The notes: generated by a model from the letters alone, not told the origin. DNA of 64,000 nucleotides from an uncultured Aquimarina sp. (GCA_947498785.1 CANMLS010000016.1:40885-104884); one strand, 5' to 3'; shown: positions 18,413-28,438, numbered from the stretch's first letter. Numbers and translations are program-made.

Positions 18413-19909
18413 ATGTCTAGATTAAACTATAAAATCATTTCGCATATAATGGGGCTTTTGTTGCTCTGTAATGGTTGTTTTATGTTAATCGCTGCCATCA
18501 TTAGCTTTATTTATAAAGATGGTGTTACAGTAGAGATTATGATGGCTTCTTTAGCTACCATTTTTATCGGTATAGCGTTAATGTTTTTAACCAGAGAGCA
18601 TCAAAAAGAAATTAATAAGCGAGAAGGGTATATTGTAGTGACTTTTGGTTGGATTTTTATGTCACTTAGTGGGACTTTACCTTATTTGTTTTCTGGAGCC
18701 ATTCCGGGGTTTACAAATGCTTTTTTTGAAACAATGTCTGGATATACTACTACAGGAGCTTCTATTCTTAATGAAATAGAAATCGTGCCAAAAGGAGTGT
18801 TGTTTTGGCGTAGTTTAACGCATTGGATTGGAGGTATGGGTATTATAGTACTAGCGATAGCAATTTTACCATTGTTGGGAATAGGAGGAATGCAACTTTT
18901 TGCTGCCGAAGCTCCAGGCCCTAGTGCAGATAAATTACATCCTAGAATTACAGATACTGCAAAGCGATTATGGTTGATCTATTTTGGATATACAGTTGCA
19001 GAAACTATTCTTTTGAAACTTGCTGGAATGAATTTTTTTGATGCTATAAATCATGCATTAAGTACTTTGTCCACTGGGGGTTTTTCTACTAAAAATGCAA
19101 GTGTAGCATATTGGAATGATAAACCTCTCATACAGTATATTATTATATTATTTATGTTTCTGGCAGGAATGAATTTTGTTCTTAGTTATTTTGGATTTAA
19201 GGGTAGAATTCAAAAAATTATAAAAGACGAAGAGTTTAAATTTTATGCTTTATTTACCATTGTGTTTACGATCATTGCTACAACTGTAATTTACTTTAAA
19301 TCTGACCCATCTATTTCATCTATTGATCATCCAATGGTATGGGGAGAAGCAGAAAGTGCTTTTCGACATGCTTTGTTTCAGGTGATAGCTGTAATTACTA
19401 CAACGGGATTTGTTAGTGCAGATTTTACCATGTGGACTCCTTTTTTGACCGTTTTCTTCTTTGGAATTATGTTTTTAGGAGGCTCTGCAGGATCTACTTC
19501 AGGAGGTATAAAAGTAATGAGACATTTAATAACTATTAAAAACGGAATTTTAGAATTTAAACGGACTTTACATCCAAGAGCAATTTTACCGGTTCGATAC
19601 AATACAAAGGCGGTTTCAAAGGAAATAGTTTTTAATATCATAGCATTTTTTATTCTGTATATGCTTGCATTTATTATTGGATCAGTAGTACTTGGAGCTT
19701 TAGGACTAGATTTTGAAACAGCAATAGGTGGTGCTGCCTCTTCTTTGGGGAATGTTGGTCCAGGCTTTGGTAAACTTAGCCCAGTGAATAACTTTGATGT
19801 ACTTCCTGATATTGGGAAATGGTGGTGTTGTTTCCTTATGTTAATAGGAAGATTAGAGCTCTTTACGGTTTTGATACTTCTTACTCCATTTTTCTGGAGA
19901 GACAGGTAA
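18413..19909 (+). CDS. trkH: Trk system potassium transporter TrkH
   Basis: 498 residues with many hydrophobic segments, as expected for the potassium-translocating membrane subunit. The selectivity-filter loops of the four MPM repeats are visible: SGYTTTGAS, STLSTGGFSTK, AVITTTGFVSADF and AASSLGNVGPGFG. It imports potassium with TrkA as the gating ring. It starts one base after trkA. The convergent 96-residue gene ends 8 bp after its stop, with no obvious terminator in between. Confidence 0.95.
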   Translation: MSRLNYKIISHIMGLLLLCNGCFMLIAAIISFIYKDGVTVEIMMASLATIFIGIALMFLTREHQKEINKREGYIVVTFGWIFMSLSGTLPYLFSGAIPGFTNAFFETMSGYTTTGASILNEIEIVPKGVLFWRSLTHWIGGMGIIVLAIAILPLLGIGGMQLFAAEAPGPSADKLHPRITDTAKRLWLIYFGYTVAETILLKLAGMNFFDAINHALSTLSTGGFSTKNASVAYWNDKPLIQYIIILFMFLAGMNFVLSYFGFKGRIQKIIKDEEFKFYALFTIVFTIIATTVIYFKSDPSISSIDHPMVWGEAESAFRHALFQVIAVITTTGFVSADFTMWTPFLTVFFFGIMFLGGSAGSTSGGIKVMRHLITIKNGILEFKRTLHPRAILPVRYNTKAVSKEIVFNIIAFFILYMLAFIIGSVVLGALGLDFETAIGGAASSLGNVGPGFGKLSPVNNFDVLPDIGKWWCCFLMLIGRLELFTVLILLTPFFWRDR

Positions 19910-19917
19910 AAATATAA

Positions 19918-20208
19918 TTATTGCATTTGCCAATTCCAGGTTGCAGAAGAATTAGGTAATGTAGTTGCCCATAATTCTGCTACTTTTTTAATAGTGTCTT
20001 TTACCTTACCAGTTATGCTATCTAGGTGTTCTTCTTCAATGTGAAAAATGTCTAATATAGACTCATAATATCGGATATAGTTAGATTCAGATTCTTTTTT
20101 AGGATTGATATTTAAAATTTCATCATCTGTTTGATGTACATTAAAGTTTTCTCGGTAAAGTTCAAGTATGTTTTTTTTGACAATACGTTCTTTTTCCGTG
20201 GTATCCAT
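19918..20208 (-). CDS. hypothetical 96-residue acidic protein
   Basis: Soluble, mostly helical and charged; no signal peptide or recognisable motif. It is convergent with trkH, and its start is preceded by about 230 bp of non-coding sequence that includes the aminotransferase terminator. Codon use and length suggest a real gene, but I do not recognise the family. Confidence 0.5.
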   Translation of the reverse strand: MDTTEKERIVKKNILELYRENFNVHQTDDEILNINPKKESESNYIRYYESILDIFHIEEEHLDSITGKVKDTIKKVAELWATTLPNSSATWNWQMQ

Positions 20209-20377
20209 AAGAATTTGGTTTAAGTTGGTTTTATGATGGTTATCTTAAGCTAATGCATTATGTTTAAGTATATTCATAAAAAGAATATAACTTTAATTTT
20301 ATTCGTTTAGTATTTATAGTTGTAAATTAATAATAAAGCAGGGTTAAAATTTTGTTAGATTTTCCTAGATGAAACAC

Positions 20378-20418
20378 AAAAAAAACCAATTACCCTTATG
20401 GAGTGATCGGTTTTTTTT
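20378..20418 (-). terminator. terminator of the aspartate aminotransferase gene
   Basis: An A-run, a stem CCAATTACCC (20386-20395) / GAGTGATCGG (20401-20410) and a T-run. The three imperfect positions become G-U pairs only in the minus-strand RNA, so the hairpin is built for that strand, following the aminotransferase stop. Confidence 0.75.
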
Positions 20419-20438
20419 GGATCAAGCAATAAAGAAAA

Positions 20439-21647
20439 TTAACTCACGGCTTCTTTAATTCTTTTAATTGCTTCTATAATTTGTTCTTTGCTTGCAGCAT
20501 ATGATATTCTAATGCAGTTATCGTTACCAAAGGCTACACCTGTAACTGTTGCTACGTTGGCTTCTTCTAATAAAAACATAGAAAAATCTGTTGCATTTTT
20601 TATAGAATGTCCTTTCAGTGTTTTTGCAAAGTAATATGATATATCAGGAAAAACATAAAATGCTCCTTCAGGCTCGTTGCACTCAAAACCGGGGATTTCA
20701 GATAGTAGATTAAGAATTAACTTTCTACGCTCTTTAAATTCATCGACCATGTACTGGATTTTGGTAACTGGTGCTTCTAATGCTGTGATTACTGCACGTT
20801 GAGCAATACAATTAGCGCCACTAGTTACCTGACCTTGTATTTTATTACATGCTCTAGCAATTGTGGCAGGAGCTCCAATATATCCAATTCGCCAACCTGT
20901 CATGGCAAAAGCTTTTGCAACACCGTTAACTGTTACTGTACGATTGAACATATCTTTAAATTGAGCCATTGATGCATGGCCACCAACATAATTAATATGT
21001 TCGTAGATTTCATCGCTTACTACAATGATATCTGGGTGTTTTTGTAATACATCAGCTATAGCTCTTAATTCTTCTTTACTATAAATAGATCCGCTTGGGT
21101 TACAAGGAGAACTATACCATAACATTTTGGTTTTTGATGTGATGGCTTTCTCTAGTTGCTCTGCAGTTATTTTAAAATTAGTGTCAATAGAAGTTTTTAC
21201 TTCAATAGGTACTCCTCCAGATAGTTTTACGATATCACTGTAGCTCACCCAGTAAGGGCAAGGGAGAATTACTTCATCTCCTGGATTAATACATACTTGA
21301 GCTATGTTATAAAGTGCTTGTTTGGCTCCAGTGGATACTACAATTTGCGAGCGATCATAAGTAAGAAGATTATCACGCTTAAACTTGGTTATAATCGCAT
21401 CTTTTAATTCTACATACCCATCAACAGGGGGATATGAATTATAATTATCATTTACAGCTTGAATAGCCGCTTCTTTAATAAAGTCCGGAGTGTTAAAATC
21501 CGGCTCGCCTAAACTGAGTCCGATAATGTCTTTTCCTTCTGCTCTTAGTTCTCTTGCTTTTGCAGCCATTGCAAGTGTTGCAGATGCCTTAAGCGCATTG
21601 ATTTTGTCTGATAACTGAATGCTCATTTCCGATACTTGTGTGCTCAT
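20439..21647 (-). CDS. pyridoxal-phosphate aspartate aminotransferase (class I/II)
   Basis: 402 residues. It moves an amino group between aspartate/glutamate and 2-oxo acids in amino acid synthesis. Fold-type I features: GLSLGEPDF near the N terminus, STGAKQALYN, the SSPCNPSGSIYSKEEL loop, VVSDEIYEHI and the Schiff-base lysine in VNGVAKAFAMTGWRIGY. It belongs to the subgroup typified by thermophile AspC/AatA. A second ATG at 21626 (MSIQLSDKINAL) is an equally good start. The desaturase gene ends 20 bp upstream, so the two are probably co-transcribed, with no obvious metabolic link. Confidence 0.92.
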   Translation of the reverse strand: MSTQVSEMSIQLSDKINALKASATLAMAAKARELRAEGKDIIGLSLGEPDFNTPDFIKEAAIQAVNDNYNSYPPVDGYVELKDAIITKFKRDNLLTYDRSQIVVSTGAKQALYNIAQVCINPGDEVILPCPYWVSYSDIVKLSGGVPIEVKTSIDTNFKITAEQLEKAITSKTKMLWYSSPCNPSGSIYSKEELRAIADVLQKHPDIIVVSDEIYEHINYVGGHASMAQFKDMFNRTVTVNGVAKAFAMTGWRIGYIGAPATIARACNKIQGQVTSGANCIAQRAVITALEAPVTKIQYMVDEFKERRKLILNLLSEIPGFECNEPEGAFYVFPDISYYFAKTLKGHSIKNATDFSMFLLEEANVATVTGVAFGNDNCIRISYAASKEQIIEAIKRIKEAVS

Positions 21648-21666
21648 TTTAATTGGTAAATAAAAA

Positions 21667-22770
21667 TTATGATTGTATTGTCGCAGGTTTCATACCCATT
21701 TCTTTAAGATGTTTGAAATGTGCTATAATAGCCTTGCGAGTACTCTTATATTCATTATATGGTAAATTGAATTCTAAAGCGGTTTGTTTTACTATTTTAG
21801 AAATTTTGGTATAATGAATATGGCTTATATGTGGAAAAATGTGGTGTTCCACCTGATGATTTAATCCGCCAGTAAACCAGTTGATTAATCTGTTTTTTGT
21901 TGAGAAATTAACTGTTGTGAACAACTGATGAATAGCCCATGTGTTTTTCATAGTGCCTGTTTTATCAGGTATAGGCATTTGTGCCTCTTCTACCATATGC
22001 GCTAATTGAAATACAATACTTAATATTAATCCTGCAATATAATGCATAACAAAAAAACCTATCAAAATTTTCCACCATGATATTGACATAAAAATCATTG
22101 GGATTACAATCCATACAGATGTATAAATAATTTTAGTGATCACAACGGTACTCCATTGTTTTAAGGGGCTTGGTAATTTACCATAAGAAAGTTTTCGGGC
22201 TAAATAACTTTTGGTTTGCTTAAAATCGGTAGTCAATGCCCAATTAAAAGTTAATAGTCCATATAAAAATATAGAATAATAATGCTGAAACTTATGGAAA
22301 CGCCTCCATTTTGCATGTCTAGTAAAACGAATAACTCTTCCTGCATCCATATCTTCATCATGTCCATGAATATTGGTATATGTATGGTGGAGAACATTAT
22401 GTTGTACTTGCCAATTATAAACATTACCTGCTAGAATGTATAAACTACTCCCCATTAATTTGTTAATCCATTTTTTTGAAGAATATGAATCATGATTACC
22501 ATCATGCATTACATTCATTCCTACACCAGCCATTCCTATACCCATAACTATAGTGAGTAATAACATCAACCATTGCGAAATGTTGAGTGTAAGCATTAAA
22601 AAATATGGAGTTAAAAACATAGAAAACATAACAATTGCTTTCAGATGTAATTTCCAATTCCCTGTTCTTTTAATATTATTTTCCTTAAAATATAGGTTTA
22701 CTCTTTTGTTAAGTGTTCTAAAAAATTTAGCAGAATCAGCTCTGCTAAAACGTATGTTAGTTGTAGTCAT
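21667..22770 (-). CDS. membrane fatty acid desaturase (acyl-lipid/acyl-CoA type)
   Basis: 367 residues with four hydrophobic segments. It carries the three histidine boxes of the di-iron desaturases: HDGNHD (residues 89-94), HNVLHH (124-129) and QVEHHIFPH near residue 310; the Q in the third box is typical of front-end (delta-5/delta-6-like) enzymes, though no cytochrome b5 domain is fused here. It would introduce double bonds into membrane fatty acids, useful in cold or marine settings. The exact double-bond position cannot be told from sequence. It is followed at 20 bp by the aminotransferase gene. Confidence 0.9.
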   Translation of the reverse strand: MTTTNIRFSRADSAKFFRTLNKRVNLYFKENNIKRTGNWKLHLKAIVMFSMFLTPYFLMLTLNISQWLMLLLTIVMGIGMAGVGMNVMHDGNHDSYSSKKWINKLMGSSLYILAGNVYNWQVQHNVLHHTYTNIHGHDEDMDAGRVIRFTRHAKWRRFHKFQHYYSIFLYGLLTFNWALTTDFKQTKSYLARKLSYGKLPSPLKQWSTVVITKIIYTSVWIVIPMIFMSISWWKILIGFFVMHYIAGLILSIVFQLAHMVEEAQMPIPDKTGTMKNTWAIHQLFTTVNFSTKNRLINWFTGGLNHQVEHHIFPHISHIHYTKISKIVKQTALEFNLPYNEYKSTRKAIIAHFKHLKEMGMKPATIQS

Positions 22771-22882
22771 AACTATTGAGGTTTATAATCAAACGGTATT
22801 GATTATAATTATATTGGGTAAAGTTAGGTATTTAAATTTTTTTAAGTTCCTAAAAAGAAGTAAAATATACAATCTTAACGTG

Positions 22883-22890
22883 TATTTTTG
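22883..22890 (+). promoter_or_regulatory. candidate rsmG promoter -7 box
   Basis: TATTTTTG matches TAnnTTTG, 19 bp upstream of the rsmG ATG. Confidence 0.5.
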
Positions 22891-22909
22891 TGCTTTAATT
22901 TAATTCTTA

Positions 22910-23539
22910 ATGGAAATTATACTAGAATACTTCCCAAGCCTTACAGAGGAACAAAAAACTCAGTTTTCAAAACTTGGAGAATTATATACTGAATGGAATG
23001 CTAAAATCAATGTAATCTCGCGTAAGGATATTGAGTTGCTTTATGAACGTCATATACTACATTCTCTAGGGATAGCTAAGATTATGAGATTTAACTCAAA
23101 GACAAACGTGTTAGATGTAGGTACAGGAGGAGGTTTTCCTGGAATACCATTAGCAATTCTATTTCCCGAAACTCAATTTTATTTGATAGATGTAATTGCA
23201 AAAAAGATACGAGTAGTTAATGAAGTTGCTAAGGCATTGGGATTAGAAAATGTAAAAGCAGAACAGCGTAGAGCGGGAACTTTTGATGATCGTTTTGATT
23301 TTATAGTGAGTCGAGCAGTTACCAATATGCCTGATTTTGTGAAATGGGTTCGAAAAAACACATTAAAAAAGAATAAAAACGAATTTCCTAATGGTATCTT
23401 GTATCTTAAAGGAGGTGATTTAACAGAAGAATTGTCGCTATTTCCTAAGGCAATAGAATATAAACTTTCTGATTATTTTGATTCAGCATTCTTCGAAACC
23501 AAAAAAGTAGTGTATTTACCGTTGAAATATAAACTCTAA
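22910..23539 (+). CDS. rsmG: 16S rRNA (guanine-527-N7)-methyltransferase
   Basis: 209 residues, the standard RsmG/GidB length. It methylates G527 in the 530 loop of 16S rRNA, a site tied to streptomycin response. Motifs: NVISRKDIELLYERHILHSL in the N-terminal part, the SAM-binding VLDVGTGGGFPGIPLAI, LIDVIAKKIRVV and VSRAVTNMPDFVKW. It is transcribed divergently from the desaturase and followed by a decayed region. Confidence 0.95.
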   Translation: MEIILEYFPSLTEEQKTQFSKLGELYTEWNAKINVISRKDIELLYERHILHSLGIAKIMRFNSKTNVLDVGTGGGFPGIPLAILFPETQFYLIDVIAKKIRVVNEVAKALGLENVKAEQRRAGTFDDRFDFIVSRAVTNMPDFVKWVRKNTLKKNKNEFPNGILYLKGGDLTEELSLFPKAIEYKLSDYFDSAFFETKKVVYLPLKYKL

Positions 23540-23594
23540 ATGGATGCTATTTACTACGAATAATAATAATAAATGATTATCAAATATTTATTAA

Positions 23595-23892
23595 AAGCGA
23601 GTAGGTTTTTATTACGGATATAAATCACCCAAGTCTTTATCAACTATTTCAGCATTTGGATCTAAACGCATTAAAAATGATTATATCATAGACAAAACAG
23701 TTGAAATCCTAGGAGATAATTGTGAATATATATTCAATATATTTAAACGATAATAGGCTGTCTATTAGTTATGGAATAAATACTGGTAGTGATGTTGAGG
23801 AAGAACAGGCTCGTAATGAGTATAATATGTTGATATATTATATTTTAGATGGAGGTATGTCGATATTTGATAAAAGTGATTTGGCTGGATAA
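23595..23892 (+). pseudogene. possible decayed gene remnant
   Basis: Two overlapping open stretches in different plus-strand frames read like real protein: 23595-23753 (contains GYKSPKSLSTISAFGSKR, ends IFKR) and 23722-23892 (contains RLSISYGINTGSDVEEE and ends SDLAG). Neither has a good start, and they switch frame around 23722-23753. The simplest reading is a gene that lost its start and picked up a frameshift, but two unrelated small ORFs are possible. The family is not recognised. This fills most of the 377-bp gap between rsmG and the YARHG gene. Confidence 0.35.
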
Positions 23893-23916
23893 ATTTGATT
23901 TTTATAAACTGTAAAT

Positions 23917-25029
23917 ATGAAAAATACTATACTGTTTTCTCTATGTCTGTTCTTCGCAACTACACAGTCTTTTTTTGCTAATGATGGCGCTTATTATGCA
24001 AGTGGAAATCATTTAATACCTATAACGGATGCGGATATTGCTGTTACAAAAGAAATATTGAAAGTAACCCGATATAAGGACAAGTTTTTGAGTGTAGATG
24101 TGTACTATGAATTTTATAATCATGGTATTGATAAAGAAGTTCTTGTGGGTTTTGAAGCACCGTCGCCTTCTGGAGATGTTGACGGATATCCAGTTAATGG
24201 AAAACACCCATATATTAATAGGTTTTCAGTAGAGATGAATACTATTGCCCTTTCATACAAAACAGCTATCGTTTCAGATAGTTTGTATTTTAAAAATGGA
24301 GAGATTCTGGCAAAGACAGAAAATGAGATTATAGGAGATGATTTTAATGCCAATAATCCAGAGTTTTATTATGTTTATCATTTTAATGCAAATTTTAAAA
24401 AAGGAAAGAATGTAATTAGACATAAGTATATCTTTAAGCTTTCAGGTTCGGTAATGGACAAGTATTCATTTGATTATATTTTAACAGCTGCTAATCGTTG
24501 GTCCAATAAGCAGATAGATGATTTTACACTTATTGTTGATATGGGAAATGAAGCGAGTTTTAGTGTCAATACATCATTTTATGCAAGTAATGACAGTTGG
24601 ACAATAGCGGGAAAAGGATTGAATAGCTTAAATAAAGAAAGTAAGTTTACCGATTTTTATATTGAAGAAGGCTTTCTAACATTTCATAAGAAAAATTTTG
24701 TATCCAAAGATGAATTATATATATCATCATCCAGGAATTTTCAATATTGTCAAAAAGAAGTGTTTGATGCACAGGAATGTACAATTATTCCTTTTGATAT
24801 TTCCTTTCAGGAAAAATTGCAAGATGTAAAAGATGAAAAATCGTATAAGATTTTAAGAAATTTACCCTATGCAAGGAGAGGATATGTTTTTAAAACAGAT
24901 TTTATACAAGCATATTATCAGAAACAATCCTGGTATACAAAAAATCTTACTTATGTTGCAGAATTAGAAGCTTTGACAAAAGCCGAGAAAAATTGGTTAA
25001 AGTTCTTAAAGGCTAATACCTCTTTCTGA
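23917..25029 (+). CDS. secreted protein with YARHG domain and DUF4424-like region
   Basis: 370 residues. The N terminus is a signal peptide (MKNTILFSLCLFFATTQSFFA), so it is exported. The central part, with DIAVTKEILKVTRYKDKFLSV and YYEFYNHG, resembles DUF4424-type beta-rich extracellular regions (tentative). The C terminus has LPYARRGYVFKTDF followed by QKQSWY, the pattern of the YARHG domain, found in bacterial extracellular proteins of unknown role (more confident). It is not obviously in an operon. Confidence 0.7.
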   Translation: MKNTILFSLCLFFATTQSFFANDGAYYASGNHLIPITDADIAVTKEILKVTRYKDKFLSVDVYYEFYNHGIDKEVLVGFEAPSPSGDVDGYPVNGKHPYINRFSVEMNTIALSYKTAIVSDSLYFKNGEILAKTENEIIGDDFNANNPEFYYVYHFNANFKKGKNVIRHKYIFKLSGSVMDKYSFDYILTAANRWSNKQIDDFTLIVDMGNEASFSVNTSFYASNDSWTIAGKGLNSLNKESKFTDFYIEEGFLTFHKKNFVSKDELYISSSRNFQYCQKEVFDAQECTIIPFDISFQEKLQDVKDEKSYKILRNLPYARRGYVFKTDFIQAYYQKQSWYTKNLTYVAELEALTKAEKNWLKFLKANTSF

Positions 25030-25084
25030 TGCATGACATTAAAAGTAATAACGATGTTTGTTTAGAATATCGATTTTTTTAATC

Positions 25085-25552
25085 TTAATCTTGATCTTTT
25101 AGATTAACCCTCATTTCTATTAAATGTTTTTCAAAACCTGTTTTTTCATAAGCTTTTATAGCCCATGGATTTTTTTCATAAACGGTTAACCTAATCTCGT
25201 CTATGTTTTTACTTCTGAACCATTCGTGTAGATTTTGGATAACCATTTGGCTTATTCCTTTACCGCGATGTTCTTCTTTTACATACATAAAACCGATATA
25301 TCCAAGTTGTTTTTGTTTAAAAAAGTCCTTTCGATCTCTAATTTGTCCATAACCGCTCCCTACAATTTCTCCATCAATTTCGGCAACGACTACCTGAGTA
25401 TGATCAGCTAGAATATAAGCACCTATATCATAATAGCTAATTTTTTCAGATTTAAGGGTGATATCCATTGGGCGTTCTGCTTCAATGATTTTTTGTTCAA
25501 AATCAAGAAGTATTGGGAGATCTTCTGTTTTGGCGGTTCTTATTGTAATCAT
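25085..25552 (-). CDS. GNAT family N-acetyltransferase
   Basis: 155 residues, a single GNAT domain. It transfers an acetyl group from acetyl-CoA to an unknown amine. The acetyl-CoA loop is EEHRGKGISQMVIQNL, preceded by the LGYIGFMYVKEEHR strand, and the C-terminal strand VYEKNPWAIKAYEKTGFEKH is typical. It stands alone between the YARHG gene and pruA. The substrate cannot be predicted. Confidence 0.85.
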   Translation of the reverse strand: MITIRTAKTEDLPILLDFEQKIIEAERPMDITLKSEKISYYDIGAYILADHTQVVVAEIDGEIVGSGYGQIRDRKDFFKQKQLGYIGFMYVKEEHRGKGISQMVIQNLHEWFRSKNIDEIRLTVYEKNPWAIKAYEKTGFEKHLIEMRVNLKDQD

Positions 25553-25745
25553 GTGTATTAGTGTTTTTTTGTGTTTGATAATTAGAATTTTGTAATCTTC
25601 AGTTCAGTTTTTTTCCTTTCTATTTCCTATACTGAGGTATTTAGCGATTTTTTTTATGTTTCTTATAATGATGTGTTTATCGATAGTTTCTTCCCATAAT
25701 TAATATCTTTTCGAAAAAAATAAAATGCGTAAGTTGAGTATATCT

Positions 25746-25782
25746 AAACAAAAAAACGCCCATTGGACGCTTTTTTTGTTTA
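25746..25782 (-). terminator. terminator of pruA
   Basis: AAACAAAAAAACG on the left pairs with CGCTTTTTTTGTTT on the right with one bulged base. It lies about 12 bp beyond the pruA stop and gives a U-rich minus-strand 3' end. Confidence 0.7.
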
Positions 25783-25793
25783 GTATAATGGGT

Positions 25794-27422
25794 TTATTCT
25801 CCTAAGAAAGGATATCTGTAATTTTCTGGTGAGACAAAAGTCTCTTTTATAGTGCGAGGAGATACCCAACGCAGTAAGTTGAGGTATGATCCTGCTTTAT
25901 CATTTGTTCCTGAAGCTCTAGCTCCACCAAATGGTTGTTGTCCTACAACTGCCCCAGTCGGTTTGTCATTGATATAGAAATTACCAGCACTGTTCTGTAG
26001 TGCTTTAGTAGCTTCTGCAGCAGCATAACGATCAGTAGAAAATATAGCTCCAGTTAGAGCATATTCACTAGTTTCATCAACTAACTTTAGGGTTTCTGAC
26101 CATTGGTTATCATCATACACATAAATTGTGATTACAGGGCCAAAAAGTTCAGTGCACATTGTTGTATATTTTGGATCTTTTGCAAGAATCACTGTAGGCT
26201 CGATAAAATATCCTTTAGATTTATCATAATTACCACCAATAATAATTTCTGCATCGCTATCATTTTTAGCCTGATCAATATATTTGGCAAGTTTGTCAAA
26301 TGATCCTTCATGAATAACGGCAGTGATAAAATTACTCATATCTTCTGGAGATCCCATTTTAAAAGATTTTATATCTTCTTTCAAAAACTTCTCTACATCA
26401 TTCCATAAGCTTTTTGGGATATATGCTCTCGATGCTGCACTACATTTTTGTCCTTGAAATTCGAATGCACCACGAGAAATCCCCGTAGCTACTTGTTTTG
26501 CATTTGCACTAGGATGAGCAACAATAAAATCTTTTCCACCAGTTTCTCCCACAATTCTTGGATATGTTTTATAATTGTGAATATTGGTTCCGATTTTTGC
26601 CCAAATATCTTTAAAAACGTGTGTACTTCCTGTGAAGTGAATTCCTGCAAAATCTGGACTAGCCAAAATAGTATCTGTAATCATTACAGGATCACCATAT
26701 ACAACGTTGATTACACCATCAGGAACTCCTGCTTCTTTAAAAATATCAACGATGACTTTTGCGGAATAAATTTGACTATCACTAGGTTTCCATATTACGG
26801 TATTTCCCATTAAAGCTGCACTTGCGGGCAGATTACCAGAAATAGCTGTGAAATTAAATGGAGTAATAGCATATACGAAACCTTCTAGAGGACGATATTC
26901 TAATCGATTCCACGCACCCGAAGTAGAATCCGGTTGATCTTCATAAATCTGAGTCATAAACTCTACATTAAAACGTAAGAAGTCGATAAACTCACAAGCA
27001 GCATCGATTTCTGCTTGAAATATATTTTTAGATTGAGCCAACATAGTTGCTGCATTAATTTTTGCACGATAAGGCCCTGCAATTAGTTCAGCAGCTCGTA
27101 AGAAAATAGCGGCACGTTGTTCCCATGCGAGTTCAGCCCATTGTTGTTTGGCATCTAATGCGGTATCAATTGCTTTCTGGATATGTTGTTTTTCTGCTTT
27201 ATGATAGGTTCCTAATATATGTTGATGCTCATGAGGAGGAGTCATCGTAGCGGTGTTTCCGGTTCTTATTTCTTCACCATTAATATATAAAGGTACGTCA
27301 ATAGTAGTGTTGTACATTTTTGTATATGTTGCCAAAACTTCTTCTCTTTCAGGAGTTTCAGGAGCATATGATTTTACAGGCTCGTTTATAGCTGTAGGAA
27401 CTTGAAAAAATCCTTTTCCCAT
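25794..27422 (-). CDS. pruA: L-glutamate gamma-semialdehyde dehydrogenase (1-pyrroline-5-carboxylate dehydrogenase)
   Basis: 542 residues, the length of the stand-alone PruA type. It oxidises glutamate semialdehyde to glutamate with NAD+, the second step of proline breakdown. Motifs: the nucleotide-binding IHFTGSTHVFKDIW, the general-base loop VGETGGKDFIVAHPS and the catalytic cysteine in EFQGQKCSAASRAYIP, followed by ELFGPVITIYVYD and the PFGGARASGTNDKAG C terminus. No proline dehydrogenase gene is next to it in this window. Confidence 0.95.
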   Translation of the reverse strand: MGKGFFQVPTAINEPVKSYAPETPEREEVLATYTKMYNTTIDVPLYINGEEIRTGNTATMTPPHEHQHILGTYHKAEKQHIQKAIDTALDAKQQWAELAWEQRAAIFLRAAELIAGPYRAKINAATMLAQSKNIFQAEIDAACEFIDFLRFNVEFMTQIYEDQPDSTSGAWNRLEYRPLEGFVYAITPFNFTAISGNLPASAALMGNTVIWKPSDSQIYSAKVIVDIFKEAGVPDGVINVVYGDPVMITDTILASPDFAGIHFTGSTHVFKDIWAKIGTNIHNYKTYPRIVGETGGKDFIVAHPSANAKQVATGISRGAFEFQGQKCSAASRAYIPKSLWNDVEKFLKEDIKSFKMGSPEDMSNFITAVIHEGSFDKLAKYIDQAKNDSDAEIIIGGNYDKSKGYFIEPTVILAKDPKYTTMCTELFGPVITIYVYDDNQWSETLKLVDETSEYALTGAIFSTDRYAAAEATKALQNSAGNFYINDKPTGAVVGQQPFGGARASGTNDKAGSYLNLLRWVSPRTIKETFVSPENYRYPFLGE

Positions 27423-27487
27423 AATGTAATGTGTTATGTTTAAATTATTAAGATGTGTTTGTCAAATGAGTTAGTCATTTAGGATTG

Positions 27488-27495
27488 CAAAGATA
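27488..27495 (-). promoter_or_regulatory. candidate pruA promoter -7 box
   Basis: CAAAGATA on the plus strand reads TATCTTTG on the minus strand, matching TAnnTTTG, 66 bp upstream of the pruA ATG. Confidence 0.5.
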
Positions 27496-27721
27496 AAAAA
27501 TTATGATAGCTAGAATTTATTTTAACCTTTTATACAAGAAAACCAAATATGTAAAATCCTTACATTATTTTGAGGAGAATACCGTTTGCATTAGAGAGAA
27601 AAGATGTTGAGGGTTGATAAACAGAGTTAAAGATAAATGAACTTAACCTTTTGAAGAGATAAAGATTTAGAGTATGTGATTTTTTTTGTAAGTTGTGAGA
27701 TATTTAGGCGACCCAAAATTT

Positions 27722-28438
27722 ATGTGTACAGTTACGTTAATTCCAACTCAAGAAAATAATTTTATCCTTACCTCTAATCGTGATGAGGCCATAAATAGAA
27801 AAACATTACTTCCTGAATTTTATCGGGTAAACAAAACAAGAATGTTATTTCCCAAAGATGCTGTTGCCGGAGGGACTTGGATAGGAGTGAGTGATAAAAA
27901 TACAATGATATGTCTGCTTAATGGAGGCTTTGAAATCCATGAAAGATCGTCATCATATAGACAAAGTAGAGGTGTTGTTGTTAAAGATTTGCTAGAAGCA
28001 GATCATCTAGAAGAAGCAATTTTAGCCTATAATTGCAAAGGGATAGAACCTTTTACTATAGTTGCGGCAAATTGGGGATCTGACCTTTTGCTTTTTGAAT
28101 TTGTATGGGATGGGCAAAAAAAACATTTTAAAAGGTTAAAAAAAGAAATGCATATATGGTCTTCTTCTACTTTATATACCAAAGAGATGAAGGCTATGCG
28201 GAAAGAATGGTTTACTTCTTTTGAGAGCCAGAATGCGTTGACGTCAAATTCTCTTTTGGATTTTCATAAAAATGCAGGAATAGGGAATAAAGATGTTGAT
28301 CTGCAAATCGATCGAGGTTTTTTAAAAACCAGAAGTATTACTCAAATCGTAAAAAAAGAAGAAGAACTTTCTATGCGATATGAAAATCTACAAAATAAAG
28401 AAGTAAGTACCGTGATTTTTGAAGCAATGACAGCTTAG
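27722..28438 (+). CDS. NRDE/TANGO2 family protein
   Basis: 239 residues from the ATG at 27722; this start leaves the family's conserved cysteine at position 2 (MCTVTLIP), while the upstream in-frame GTG at 27695 would bury it. The NRDE motif is at residues 19-22 (LTSNRDEA), followed by the family pattern GGTWIGVSDKN. Members resemble N-terminal nucleophile hydrolases; their role (linked to haem or lipid handling in eukaryotic TANGO2) is not established in bacteria. The DUF6695-like gene follows 24 bp downstream on the same strand. Confidence 0.85.
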   Translation: MCTVTLIPTQENNFILTSNRDEAINRKTLLPEFYRVNKTRMLFPKDAVAGGTWIGVSDKNTMICLLNGGFEIHERSSSYRQSRGVVVKDLLEADHLEEAILAYNCKGIEPFTIVAANWGSDLLLFEFVWDGQKKHFKRLKKEMHIWSSSTLYTKEMKAMRKEWFTSFESQNALTSNSLLDFHKNAGIGNKDVDLQIDRGFLKTRSITQIVKKEEELSMRYENLQNKEVSTVIFEAMTA

